NCBI GenBank assembly: GCA_963693305.1
Contig: OY855903.1
Span: forward strand, 22,656,755 to 22,720,754
Direction of reading: 5' to 3'
Source of the DNA: Meandrina meandrites
Lineage: Eukaryota > Cnidaria > Anthozoa > Scleractinia > Meandrinidae
DNA length: 64,000 nucleotides
Shown: piece after piece, positions 10,528 through 22,300 of the stretch
How positions within the stretch are numbered: position 1 is the first letter of the stretch
Layout of the letters: the number at the start of each line of letters is the position of its first letter
Position numbers and translations under genes: made by a program
Notes under the pieces: generated by a model
Told to the model about the DNA's origin: nothing
The model's database searches: none
Seen by the model: only the letters and a program-made list of their open reading frames with translations

Positions 10528-12135
10528 ATGAAACCCTGCACATTGGTTCTCGTAACTCTTGCAGTCGTCCTGACATTGGATGTGCTTGGGCAATGCGAAG
10601 GATGGTGGAGTTCTGGAAGCTCCAGCTCAAACAGTAATTCTGGTTCCAGTTCCGAGTACAGTTCCACTAAAACTGACCGGTAAGATGTACTGCTGTTCTT
10701 TGATTCAGTCTTTGTGTTGTCTACCCGGGGGGGGGGGGGGGGGGGGGGCACTTCCTATAAATGGGCTAATGGGGATGTGCCGCTGGATGGGGTCGCATTT
10801 TCACGACAGGACTGACTATAATGGGGTCGCTTTTTCAAGCATTTTTTATAGGGTGACTAGAATGGGGTCACACTTTTCTGGGATTTTGAGAGTAAGAAAA
10901 TTCTGGCAAGTTGTGATTTATAAACGGAAAGATTCGCCGAAAAGAAAAAGTTACCGTATTCATTGCTGTTGTTTAATATTTGACAAACGGCTCCCATTAA
11001 GTGACTAAGTTGGGGTCATGAAAATTACATTTACCCAAAAGTGACTAAGATGGGGTCTATAATTGGCCATAGAATATGACTATAATGGGGCAGGGGTTCT
11101 GAGAGGCTAGCGGCACATACCCAGCAAAGATTGGCCCAAGTAACCCCCCCGGGGTTGTCTAACCCGCTGCAAGGGGTCTCGATTTGAATGTGTTACCTTT
11201 TGAGTTTACGTCCAAATTGCCCCGCAGCCTAAGATAGTCTGCAAATTCGCTAGTTGGACAACCACTCCATTACACTAACATAGCGTCAAAGTCATCGGTT
11301 ACAGTTCACTGATAATTTTCAATTCTATTATCTTTTTTTTTTCAGAGGAAAAACAATCAAAGCTAAAGGAAACACTGTACATGTTGGAAAAATCGGTGTT
11401 CGCGACAGGGATGAAACCAGCCACAAAACAGGTATAAAACAGGTTTTGCGTTTACTGTACTACGAGTCTACTACTGGTGATATTACATGTAGGGGGGTCT
11501 CGTCGCTGTAGTAGCGTGGTAGTAGGCGTTTTTGAGCCACAGACGGTAGCCGGAAATGGAACCTTCTCGTCTGTAGCGCTTATTGTCAGCTTTTTGTTCA
11601 TAAATGCAAGTTGTAAGTGCTAAAATGAAAGCTTTCTAACTTGTTTTTGGAGGTAAAAGTTCGCAAAAACCTTAAACATTCGCCTTCCGGTTGCCGTCCG
11701 TGGCTCAAAAACGTCTGTGCTTAAGCTCTCTAGTAAGCTGGCGCGAAACTCGCGCGATGCCTTATCACTTTAATATCCCATTTGCTTTTGATTATATTCA
11801 AAGGCCTTGGCACCCTCGCTAAAAAGATGATTACGCAACCAAAGAAGACGGTGAAGGCAGGAATCGAGTTTGCCAAGAGCTATCTAAAGATGCGCAAAGC
11901 GAACAAGAAAGGAGGGAATCTTGCAGCACACGAGGAGGCTAACAGAAAAGCCACCGCAAAGTCGGACGCTGAAACCGCAGCAGCCTTCAGCGCGCTGAGG
12001 GAACAGTACAAGAGAACCCGCGTTAAATCGAATCCAGATGGCAGCTGGCATGTTGGAGACACAAGGACAAAAGAGGAGACAGAAGCGACAATGAACGCAA
12101 ATAAAAAGGGACGAGAAAATGCTTTGAAAGGATAA
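10528..12135 (+). CDS. Small secreted charged protein, copy B (3 exons, intact C-terminus)
   Basis: This is the paralogue of the gene at 4581 and I do not recognise the family. Exon 1 (10528-10679) encodes the signal peptide MKPCTLVLVTLAVVLTLDVL, then GQCEGWW and a Ser-rich stretch. Exon 2 starts at 11346 after TTTTTTTCAG and ends at 11449 if the phase-compatible donor GC|GTTTAC is used. Exon 3 (11804-12135) encodes LGTLAKKM..., a long Lys/Ala/Glu helix-prone segment, and the intact tail SNPDGSWHVGDTRTKEETEA, ending in ALKG. Intron 1 holds the hAT-like element 10724-11153 and intron 2 a palindromic element near 11500-11747, so both introns are longer than in copy A. The intact tail suggests that B keeps the ancestral protein. 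Function is unknown; the signal peptide implies secretion. Confidence 0.7.
10724..11153. mobile_element. 430-bp hAT-like element in intron 1 of copy B, 8-bp TSD
   Basis: The ends are CCCGGGGGG and CCCCCCCGGG, with GTTGTCTA duplicated at 10716-10723 and 11154-11161. The interior has repeated 'ATGGGGTC' blocks and no ORF of note. Copy A intron 1 has the unoccupied site near 4775. Length and ends resemble the 436-bp element at 8784. Confidence 0.85.
11500..11747. mobile_element. Palindromic element in intron 2 of copy B
   Basis: Arms of about 32 bp (11524-11555 and 11685-11716) are inverted copies centred on CGTTTTTGAGCCAC. The whole stretch is absent from copy A, where TAGGGGGTTTTCGCGCGATG is continuous. 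It therefore inserted after the duplication. I could not define the TSD. Confidence 0.65.
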
Positions 12136-12925
12136 AATTACCCTGAATATCAGCTGTTTCGCAAATTTATTAGCTTTTTGAATTAATTGTAGTTAAGTTA
12201 GTTCTTTGTAACCATCTTTAAATAATTGTGCAAAATGATAGATTTTTTCAATATACTCTTAAGTTCAACGCAATACAAAATTGAGGGTTTTTGTATAAAA
12301 TTGTTAGCGAAGCAGCAAATAATCTTTTACCAGAAATAAAAAGTTGTAACGAGATCATCTCTTTTTTTGTGAGCAATTTAGATACCCTGCTAATAACATC
12401 CTGTTTGCTCTTCCTGCACGATCTTCTCAAAGTATACAGTGGTAGTTTGGAGGAAGTAAACTGTCAACAACGACCTGATCAAACCTGCAAATAAGCCCCA
12501 CATCTTAAGAGTAAAGAATCCTAAATCCCATCGAAGACTTCAATGCCCAGAGTTGATTTCACTGCTCTGACTGTGCATTAACTCACTCCAAAACTTCGGA
12601 TTCTCCGCACACCATCGAAAGTTTCCAAATGGCTGGCACGAGCTAACGCGGAAATTGACGCCCCAATCGGGAAAACTGCATGATCGCAATATGTGGGAAG
12701 GAAGATGCTCCCGGTTTGCATAGATAACCACACATAAAAAACAATTGCTTGTCTTGGAAAAATTGTTAATCCCTCTCCATAAAATAATGGTCCGTCCTTA
12801 CCTTTGTTATACACAGGCCTTTCCTGAAGGCCATCTTGATGCCATCTATTTACAGTTTTGATTAAAATAGCATCTCAAATAAAATAACATCACCATTACA
12901 TTTTTCATTAAGAATAAATAAGCAG

Positions 12926-13174
12926 TCACTTTCTCAGTAGTTCTTTAGTTTTTTCTTCTAAGAGCATATCTGTGTCATTGCAGAACTGGTCTGTAAGCTG
13001 TTGAACCTGTCAAAAAGGTGAGAATTAATGAGTAACTTACAAAGTATCAACTGAAATTGCTTGGAGGCTTGTTCAGGTTTTCTCTGAAAGGGGATTAAAG
13101 TAATGTGATAAAGACACTGACTGCCTAACCATCGATCTTAATTAATACACAGCAACGGCAATTATAAGTCTCAA

Positions 13175-13229
<55 letters not shown>

Positions 13230-16200
13230 ACTGTATCTTAAACAATTTTTTTTTGATTTTGATTGGTTCTGCACTCGCCTATTTATTGCGTGATTGGCAT
13301 GTGATCATGTGGATGCCCAAAAATTATTATAGCAGTGTGATTACAACTTTCTGTGATTGGATACCTGTAATTAGCCATCTATACCATCTGCATGCCATTC
13401 ACATGCAATTCACATGCCATTCACATGCCATTCACATGCAATTAGATGGGTTCTTTCTTGCTAGTAAGGTAAGGTCAACTTGTAAAAATGATTATGCCTT
13501 TGACTTAAGCAATAAAAAGCAGCTCTGAAAGACTTTCTTAACCTCGAAATTTGTTATTGATATGATTAATTAGTAACTGGATCTTGTGTCAGACATCTCA
13601 AAAAGTAATGCTCTTGTAATTTCAAATCAGTCGAGCGTGTGCAGTGCACTCCACTCATTCCAATTACTATTACTAATTTATTAAATTATTGTGCTGTAAA
13701 ACTCTGTTAAGTCTTCAGGTAGTGGCTTATTTCTTTGAAGACCTTTTAAAAGGGGTACATGTATAACAGCACGAGGAGAACTTAAAGCTTTTATGGCATG
13801 TCACTAACGCGGCAAAATCGGCAGGGCTAACACCATGAATGACCCACTCTAGAAGAGACAGTCCTTCATTAGTGAATGTATCACATTGGCGATCTGGCAA
13901 CCCATGCCTTTTATCAGCAGCACTGATATCAAATATTTTAACTTCTCAGTATTATCAATAAAAAGACCATGTGTCATTACCATTTTCTCCACCATTTTAG
14001 CATTATCTTCTGATTTTCCTTTCTTATTCTTCCTAATGTCAGCCATGCCTTTCTGCCTTATTCTTCGAAGACTTTGCTTGTATTGTTCACATGTTGATTT
14101 TGCAATCTTTATCAAGTTCTCGCGATATTCCTGAGTTACCCTATGTAAGAAAAAGTGACATAGTGTTTCTATTAAGGGTTTAACTTGGGAGAAGAGGAAA
14201 TTAGATGAAAGGCGGGGGGAGGGGAGGGAGGGGGTGGCAGGCAATGAAAAAAGGTGTGGAAGGAAAAGGGAAGGAATGGAAGAAGGGGAAGGCCTGGCAA
14301 GAAGCAAACAAAAAACATTGAGTAGGGAAGTGAGAAAGTAAGCTAGACAAAAATGAGGGGGGTATCCATAGGAGGGGGAACAGTTTCAGAAAGAAGGAAA
14401 GACATGGGAGAAAGAAGAAAAATAAATTGCATGGAAGATGGGTGTAAAAATTTGGAGAAGGGCAGACAATCAGGTCAAAGGAATAGTAGGGAACTAGAAG
14501 GGAAAAAGAAGGGAAAAAGAAGAACTAGAAGGGAAAAAGAAGGGAAAAAGAAGAACTAGAAGGGAAAAAGAAGGGAAAAAGAAGAACTAGAAGGGAAAAA
14601 GAAGGGAAAAAGAAGAACTAGAAGGGAAAAAGAAGGGAAAAAGAAGAACTAGAAGGGAAAAAGAAGGGAACTATACAGCAAGCCTTACTTGGGAATGGGT
14701 ATAGATATCACATGACCAGCCATGTTTGGTTCAAAGTTTGAGTTCCAGCTTTTAATCGCCTGAGCAGCTTGCGACACCAGCTGAAACAGAGTCATGGAAG
14801 AATGGGAATAATCAGTGTTAACCAATTAAATGACCACTGGTTCACATTAATTTTGCTGAGCTCAATACAATCTATAATGCAACATTGTGTAACACTTTTT
14901 GTAAGTGCACAAATACCATGCAACATTATATTCTTTAACCAGTACAAGCAAACATGTTTCCTCAACCATTCATGCTGTAAAATTCTGAAAATAAGTCACC
15001 CAACCCCCCAAAAAATAAGTCCCCCCAAATCTGAGATGCAAAAATCCTTCAAAAACTACAGCTATAAACCCACGGCTTTCTGATCTATTAAGTTATAGCT
15101 CTTTAAATAAATAAAACTTTTCCTCTGTTACAGAGCTTGTTTTACATTTTGCGTCATTATAGAGCATTCTCAGAGACCTGTAACATTTGTTTAAACACTG
15201 TAGGACTTGTTTTGAGAGGGAGTTCTACATTTGGTATTTTTGTTATGTTCTAAAACATTTTCAGTCACAGTATCCTGTCCAACTAGAAACCCAAAGATAT
15301 TTGAAATGCAAATTGCCATCTAAAAATAAGCACCCTAACCCCCTCCTCCCCCACAACCATCATATACAAGTTTCCTCCCAAAATAACCCCAGGGAAAGTA
15401 AAAAAAGTAGCTGGTGAAAAATGATGTATTGTTCACTTTCGAGTGGTTTGTTTCAAGGTGGCCAGGACTCTGCGTAGTAGTTGGGGAAATTCCCCGGCCC
15501 CAGCCCTTAATGACAGCCCTGCTGTCAGATCATTTACTTTGTCATAAATAGCAGGACAGGGTACCTCCCATATATCCAAATTCAGCCTGCTTGAAAAATA
15601 AGTGACAACCCTACAGTTACGGAGCAAGTTTTTCAAATTACTTCAAATAGTTTAATTTAACTTAGTTAATTAATTTGATATAATTGTTTTTGTTAATTAG
15701 AAAACCTTGTAAATGTGGAATATAGCACAATTAATTGCAATTAATTTTTCTTGTAAATAATGTTCTGTATGTCATGTAGGTGTAGCTGTTATCACTCATG
15801 TCCAATACTGTCGACATGATAAAAGTCGAAAAAATATGTTTTATGAGTCATACGAGTGGACAAGTCGACACCAGTTGAAAAAATACATTTTACAAGACGT
15901 ACGAGTGGACACGTTTTGTCAACTGGACAAATAGAGCTGTCCAGTGGAAAAATGCATCTCATTAGTTCACTCAAAGGGCCGCAGCAAAAAGTTGTTGAGT
16001 CGAACAAGTCGTACGAGTGGACAAAATCATTGTCAACTCGAAAAAAATAATCTGTCGACTCGAAAACTGCATTTAATTAGTTCACTGAAAGGGCTGCAGC
16101 GAAAAGTTGTCGAGTTGAACGAGTCGTACGAGTGGACAAAATTAGGATCATTATCAGTAGCTGGGCACGGAGTGCTACATAAAACAAGGTCTTAGACCAA

Positions 16201-19050
16201 GCAATATGATGGATAATTTCTAAGTGTCCTTAATGAGATGCATTTCTCCACTCGACAAGTACGTTTCTCCAGTCGGCAATTAACTTGTCCACTCCTACGA
16301 GCTGTAAGCCATATTTTTGAATCGTATCATGTCGACAGTATTGGACAACCCTTGCTGTTATGTAAGTGTAACAAGGTTTGTTTGTTTGTTTGTTTATTTA
16401 TTTTTTAGTTCTGTTTTTCTTTTTCCTTTTTGGCGTGATTTTATTTGAACAAAGATATTGCAAAAAAAGTAAATAAATAAATAAATAAAAAATTGCCTCA
16501 CTCCTCACCTTACTGGAACAAAAGAAGGCCCAAATTAACTCTGCCCCCTCCCTGCTCCCTCCCTTCACGATAAATTAAATATTTTCTTTATAATTCTCAT
16601 TACTTGATAATGTATCAATATTGTAACAAAACTTAGACTTTGATCACATTAAAAAGTTAAAAAAATATCTATTGACGCACCTCTGGTGAATTACTCATGT
16701 CCACAACAAACATGGTATTATTAAGTTTGATTTGTGCGACTTGGCTTAGTGGAAATGTTTCCTTGCCATTTTGTGATTGCACTTTCAGCTTGTCTAATAC
16801 ATCTGGAAAAGGAAACATTTTTTAGAAATTAATTTTTCCTGTGTGTGTGATACACACTAAAATTTAAAGAGAAAGGTAAGCTAGAAAATGAAAAAAAGAT
16901 GGAATGTGACATTCACAATAAGCTTAATTTCTCCTTGTTGCAAAAATTAGTGTACTGCGACAACAGTCTTGCAAGTCACTGAGATGGTCTGAGAGAGAAA
17001 GAAAGAGAAAGATAGGTGGGAGAGGGGGGGGGGGGGGGAGGAACCTGAAGTGACTACACATTTCGACTGAGGCACAGGCACTAACTCCTAAGAAGTCTAC
17101 AATACTTCATACCAACAGTGCTGACCATTCTCCCTGCTAATTTTCCCACCTAATATTCTTGGCAGGGATTTTGGTGGGATTTCCTGACTGGGTGCTTTTT
17201 TATGGCAGTGACATGCTTTCAAAGCCACGAGGGGATTGGTGTGGAGTCCATTTGAATTCACACGTTTTTTTTTAATCATGCGTTCGCCAGTGAACACGAA
17301 TTTTGGACTGAATGAGCGTAGTGAAAAGTCAATCAAATTTTAATTTATTGATACCTCTTACTGCATCGCATGGGAAATCGTCTGCATTTTATTTGAAAAT
17401 GGAGAATGGGAAGAAAGACATAGAAAATGATGAAATGCTTGTAATCACTAAATATGTATAGCAGAAGCAGGAAATTGCCAGCTGCCAGCACATTTGTGAC
17501 TGGGCTGTTAGATGTCATACTCACTTGGCTGGATTTCGACAGATAGTTTGTCTTTGAATTCAAGCTGGAGGCTGCCTACTGTACTCTGCATGGTAGTTTT
17601 TAATTTCTCCAAATCTACCAGCCCCTCTGCTAAATCATGGTCAATGGAAACAGTTGGGGATTTAACCTTTTTCCCTGCAAGAAACGAACTGGATAAATAT
17701 TATAAAAGAAATATGGCACTGGATGTTTTATTTGTTACACTGTATCAGTAAGTTATATGTTTGACAAGAAATGATAAGTTCAGTTTTCATAATGTCAGCA
17801 TGGAGTTAAACAAGATTTGACTGTGTACATTCAGCTGGTTTCTGGTTATGTATTTACAGAGATCAGAGCAGGCTCACTTTCTCGCTAGCTCACACCACTC
17901 CATTGTTTTATATTTAAACAATAGCGCTTAATCAGTCCTGAACATGATCTTATGTTGACCGATGCCATGCTAAATAAATACATTTATAAATTTATTTCAG
18001 GGCAAGGGGACCAAAAACCATACCCTATCCAGTAGCACATCGCCATCTAGGCCTTATATAGGGAAGGATGGAGTGGGTGAATAGGTTTGTGGATCGATGG
18101 ATTTGGCCTCATAAAGCACACGGATTGCAGATTTTTATGATGCATTGAGTGGATTCACGGATTTTGAAAATACAGTGAATTATAGACTACTAGCTGAGAA
18201 TTTAGCCTGGATGTCGGACTGTTCATGTCAGGAAGTTCACATAATGGATACTAAAATTATGAACTTCGGATCATTTTGGTTGGTCAGCAACTGTCGCAAC
18301 TGTCTGTTGCAGTGGAACTATACCATGCAGAACTTTCAAGTAATGCTGATATGGATTTGAACAAAGTCAGTGGCAGATTGCCTGGGTGTATTCTGTGTAC
18401 GCCCAACACTGAAGGTACGTCAAGGTTTTGCACCTAAAATAAATTGTCTGAACACCAGCTAAAATGTGCTGACTATGATCATACACCAGTAAATACACAT
18501 TGTCTGTGGTGATCGGTAGACTTAATTTCATTAGAATGATTCATCCGATCTAGTGAAATCATACACCAGTATGCCACGCAATTTTGAAATCCATGCCAAA
18601 GACCTTTGATGAAACCTACATAAAATGCAGCCTGGGTGGATTGGCAGAATTGGCCAAAAACTGAATAGCATGGATCGGTGGATTTGCCAACCCCTGTTCA
18701 CCACACCCCCTCCCCCCCAGACAAGGTGGGGGGAGGGGTGGTGGTCCTCATGGTAATGGCAAGGTTACACTCCATCTCCCACACTGAAGCTCAACACTAC
18801 AGGTACATTATCACCCTTTTACTCCCAAGATCAGCAAAGAAACTAACTGCTTTCATCTATCTTACATCGCATTTCAAACTCCTTGCGTACTTGATGAAGC
18901 ACGTGTTAAAATACGTGTTTTCAACCAGCCCTTACCTTTCTTTGCGGCATAAAATCGAGCTAAAGTAAGTCTCGCATACGTTGTTCTTGTTGTGCTCACA
19001 CCGATCACACCGAGTGTTGCTGAAAATCGGGAAAGAACGGAAGAATTCAT
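12926..19050 (-). CDS. MRRF: Mitochondrial ribosome-recycling factor (6 exons)
   Basis: The protein splits post-termination mitochondrial ribosomes with EF-G2mt. Exons in coding order, minus strand: 19050-18936, 17674-17525, 16802-16681, 14780-14689, 14140-13981 and 13006-12926. All junctions have GT-AG and keep phase, giving 239 aa, close to the family's usual size. Residues 1-35 (MNSSVLSRFSATLGVIGVST, then Arg-rich TRTTYARLTLARF) look like a mitochondrial targeting sequence. RRF landmarks follow: LSQVAQIKLNNTMFVVD, GHVISIPIPKVTQEYRENL, IAKSTCEQYKQSLRRIRQKG, and the C-terminal helix VQQLTDQFCNDTDMLLEEKT ending KELLRK. It is divergently paired with PEDS1. Introns hold a 31-bp tandem repeat and a 561-bp hAT-like element. 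The assignment rests on domain pattern recalled from the RRF family. Confidence 0.92.
13172..13225. repeat. (AAAT)n microsatellite
   Basis: About 13 perfect AAAT units within the last intron of MRRF, followed at about 13392-13441 by a short irregular repeat of CATTCACATGC. Confidence 0.95.
14491..14671. repeat. 31-bp purine-rich tandem repeat in MRRF intron
   Basis: The unit GAACTAGAAGGGAAAAAGAA plus GGGAAAAAGAA repeats nearly perfectly about 5.8 times, starting at 14491, 14522, 14553, 14584, 14615 and 14646. It ends 18 bp before the donor of the exon at 14689-14780 (minus strand), so on the coding strand it is a long pyrimidine tract directly after the 5' splice site. Confidence 0.9.
15793..16353. 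mobile_element. 561-bp hAT-like element, 8-bp flanking duplication
   Basis: Sub-terminal inverted repeats TGTCCAATACTGTCGACATG are perfect. GCTGTTAT flanks the element (15785-15792 and 16354-16361). The interior is made of iterated GTCGTACGAGTGGACAA blocks and two copies of a roughly 60-bp segment containing GTTCACTSAAAGGGC. It lies in an MRRF intron. Confidence 0.65.
17018..17037. repeat. Purine tract with G homopolymer
   Basis: A GA-rich run ending in about 12 consecutive G, in an MRRF intron; similar homopolymer runs occur at 2803, 6104 (C) and 26809. Confidence 0.8.
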
Positions 19051-19367
19051 CGTTTTGGATGGAATCTGATGAAATTTTATTTACGATGACAAGCGATGAC
19101 ACAAACCACGTTGATGGCCAGCGGTAAACTACCTGTAATTTGTACATTCTCGTCCCCAGAGCTACTCGTTTTATTTCTGCCGTCGCCGACCACGTGATCA
19201 AAAGAAACGGAGGGCTCTGGGGACGAGAATGCACTTTGTACTATTTCCATCGCGCCACTCATGGTTCCATTCGCCATTTTGAATTTAATTTGAGGGGATA
19301 TGCTGGGCGTTGTGCAATACTTTTTCCAGCCACTGTAATTTCCTTTGTCAGATGCGCCATTTTTAGA
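19051..19367. promoter_or_regulatory. Bidirectional MRRF/PEDS1 promoter interval
   Basis: The initiation codons of MRRF (minus, 19050) and PEDS1 (plus, 19368) are 317 bp apart, so both promoters and both 5' UTRs must lie here unless untranslated exons exist elsewhere. An 87-bp hairpin element occupies 19145-19231. No TATA box is evident in either direction. Confidence 0.65.
19145..19231. mobile_element. 87-bp hairpin TIR element in the shared promoter
   Basis: Ends CATTCTCGTCCCCAGAGC and GCTCTGGGGACGAGAATG are perfect inverted repeats. The 9-bp flanks TAATTTGTA and CACTTTGTA match at 6 of 9 positions, consistent with an old 9-bp TSD. Confidence 0.7.
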
Positions 19368-22300
19368 ATGGCAGCGTCTCAGGATGCTACAGACGATCGG
19401 GATCAGGGTGATATTCACCATTCTGAAGAGAAAAAATTGCCTGACAAGCCATCGGGGCCGGGGACAACAAAGGTTGTCAACGCTCAGATTCTGGCTGAAG
19501 GATACACCAAAGGTTTGTAGAGATCTCGTCTGGCTCTTGCATAAGTAATCCTTTATTTCAGGATTTTTCCAGCACCTGAACTCTATCTGCAGTTGTGAAC
19601 TGGTCAAATCAGTAGCCTTTCAGGGAATCCCCGTGTCTAGCGCCCCTCACTGATGATAATATTATTTTATTGCACTCTAATTATTGGTAATGAAAAGCCG
19701 TGCCAACCACCTTACTGCCACTAAGATTGGTCATGGTCTTACTGATTATTTAAATTTCCGCTAAATCAAGTTCTAAAATGCCGAGAATATCGCACACTTT
19801 TTACCAATGTCTCAACTGGTATTAAAGCCCGCAAGAAAGGAGGCACCCTGCGAGCAGAGCCCTTTCTTTTTCGCTAATAAACTAAACTGGACAAGAAAGG
19901 GCTCTGCACGAATCGTGTCAAATCTTTGTTGAGCATGCGCAAAGCTTACGTGAGACTTGCGCGAACTTGCGCGAGGCTTTGCCTGGATTCAGAAAATGTA
20001 GCGGATTTATAAGCTTCTATCAAAATGCTTTCTTCTTTTGAACATTCATAGAGTAAATTAGCAACAGGAATAGTTTGTTTTTCAAGCCTGTTAGTACAGG
20101 GGTTTGTCAATAACCAAATGTCTGTGAGCAAAAAGATGTGTAAAAAAACTTCGTAAATCTGACGCGTACATTCACTAGCTTGCACGCGTCAAACACAGCG
20201 CGCGCTATTCAGTACCGTTGACAGCCGAGTTTGTTTAGTTGAGGATTTGAACATTAGTCGTGACTTTTTTCTCCCCCAATTGTATCTCAAGATTGTGTCA
20301 CTGGTCTTTCCCTGTGTAGGAAACTAGTTCATGACCTATTTAAAATGACCAAGTATGAGATTATGCAAAGGTTGCTTCAGCCTTCGTGCTGTGGGCTCGG
20401 TTTTGACCGTCGGTTTTTCCTAAAAATAATGCTCGCGCTGCAAAAAACCGGTTTTATCCGGACTGACCAGCCCAAACTTTGGGGCTGCGGCGACTTCAAA
20501 GAATTGACGCGATTTATGCAGAGCCTCTTTTTCTTCCCAATTCTCAGCCGCAGGGAAGTTAAAAGAGGCTCTGCTCGCAGGGTGGAAAGGAGGGAGGAGG
20601 AGTTAAAAAAATGGTGGTGTGGTACCCAGATAGTTGGTGGAAATTTGGAGGAAATTTGGCCAAGTGTCTCAAACGTTTTGTCTAATGATGATGATTTACA
20701 GTGTAAAGGTCAAGTCCTAAGAATTTGACTCAAAGTCTACATGTACAATGTGGGTGTATGTGCAAAGTATCTTTTTACTGATCACATCAGACGGATTTAA
20801 CAGACAAGCTGCAATGGGATGCATGCAGTCCTGTGTTCTTTCTTTTTTTTTTTATAAATTTGCCATATGCACTTTGTATGTTTTTTTTTATGTGGGGGTG
20901 GTACCTCTTCCCCTAGAGGTTGGCACAAAAGAAGGGGCTAGTCCTTGCAACAAGTCATGGGGGACAAGTCCCATCATGTGAACTAGCCACTGTCAAAAAA
21001 TCTTTCAAGACTGTCCCATGAATTCGAACTTGTTTGAATTTGTGGGACAAGTCGCAGTGGCCAAAATTTGGTCCCTGTGACTTGTTCCACATATTCAAAC
21101 TAGTTTGAATTCTTGGTACAAATCCCTGCACCTTGTCCCTCCAAATACTTTGTGAACTGTTCTTGTTACAAGTCTGTGATAACAAAATAAACTGATCACA
21201 GACCGGCGTGATAAGCTCCCATAATTCTTTACAAACTCTGTTTCAAGATGGCGGCTCATGTACATTAAGAAGAAAATGTTGATGTCTGGAGTGTTACTTC
21301 GACCAGTATGCTCATCAACTTTTACAAAAAAAGAATTGACAACTCAGGGACAAAATATTATTGTAAAGATAATAGCAACAAAGTGCTAACTCTTCTTGTT
21401 GCAAAGTTTGAGTAGTCAAGTCCACCTTGAAGCCTGAAATTTAAGAAACATTGGCATGGTAAAAAAGCTGTTTTTTATTTATTTCAATACTATATTGGTT
21501 TCACTATGGGAAAGCCGCAGAGCGAAAGAGTGATATCTTTTGTTCCTAAATTTTGTTACATGTACTGTATATTCCTGTTCAATAAGTCCCCGCATATAAA
21601 CACTACAAGGCACTAGTCCATGTGACCAGTCCCTTCACGTAAACCATTCAGGGGATTAGTCATAGGGACAGGAACTAGTCCCCTCACATGTGTCGACTTT
21701 AAAGATCTTTGGCATGGGAAAATTTCAATGGGTTGGTTATATGGTACATGTACATGATTTTTTGCATGAACTGGCATAGTGATCATGCACATAGCTTCAT
21801 ATCTCTTCAAAATAGCTACAGTGAACTAGCTATCTCAAACAGATGTGAAGCTTTGTGCATGACCACATATAAACAATTTTCATTTTATTTCATTATTTAT
21901 TATTATGGTGCAAAATTTTGAAAACCTTTTAATAACTATTTTTGATGTGAGGTGTACATGGAATTCATGCACCTGCAGTTGACACCCCTTCATTTGTGAA
22001 ATGACATCATAGCTCACCTTCTCATCCAAACAAACCTGGACAAGCAGGTGGCAATATTGATACCCTCAGCTTGGTACTTAACTGGATCTACCAGTCTCAG
22101 CTTTTCTCCCTAACCATTTCTAGAAAATTGTTTGATGTCACTCGTTTATGAAACTTTGATTTTCAACCAGTCAAAAATGGTATTCAGTCCAAAGGCAGGT
22201 GGTATATTTAGAGGGAATCTCATTTTGAAAATTGAACTCCTCATTGAAAGGCTGGAAGTTTGATGGAAATATGAAAACAAATTTTCGTAAATGGATGTAT

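Larger units (their letters stand above)
8060..12910. repeat. Segmental tandem duplication, unit B (transposon-expanded)
   Basis: This unit is colinear with 3060-6265 but about 1.6 kb longer. The extra length is largely explained by insertions at 8784-9219, 9248-10338, 10724-11153 and about 11500-11747, partly offset by lack of unit A's 3490-4085 segment. Its end, about 12910, abuts the 3' end of MRRF. Confidence 0.85.

Noticed and set aside
14491..14671. CRISPR-like regular repeats
   Set aside because: Repeats are directly tandem with no spacers and the genome is eukaryotic.
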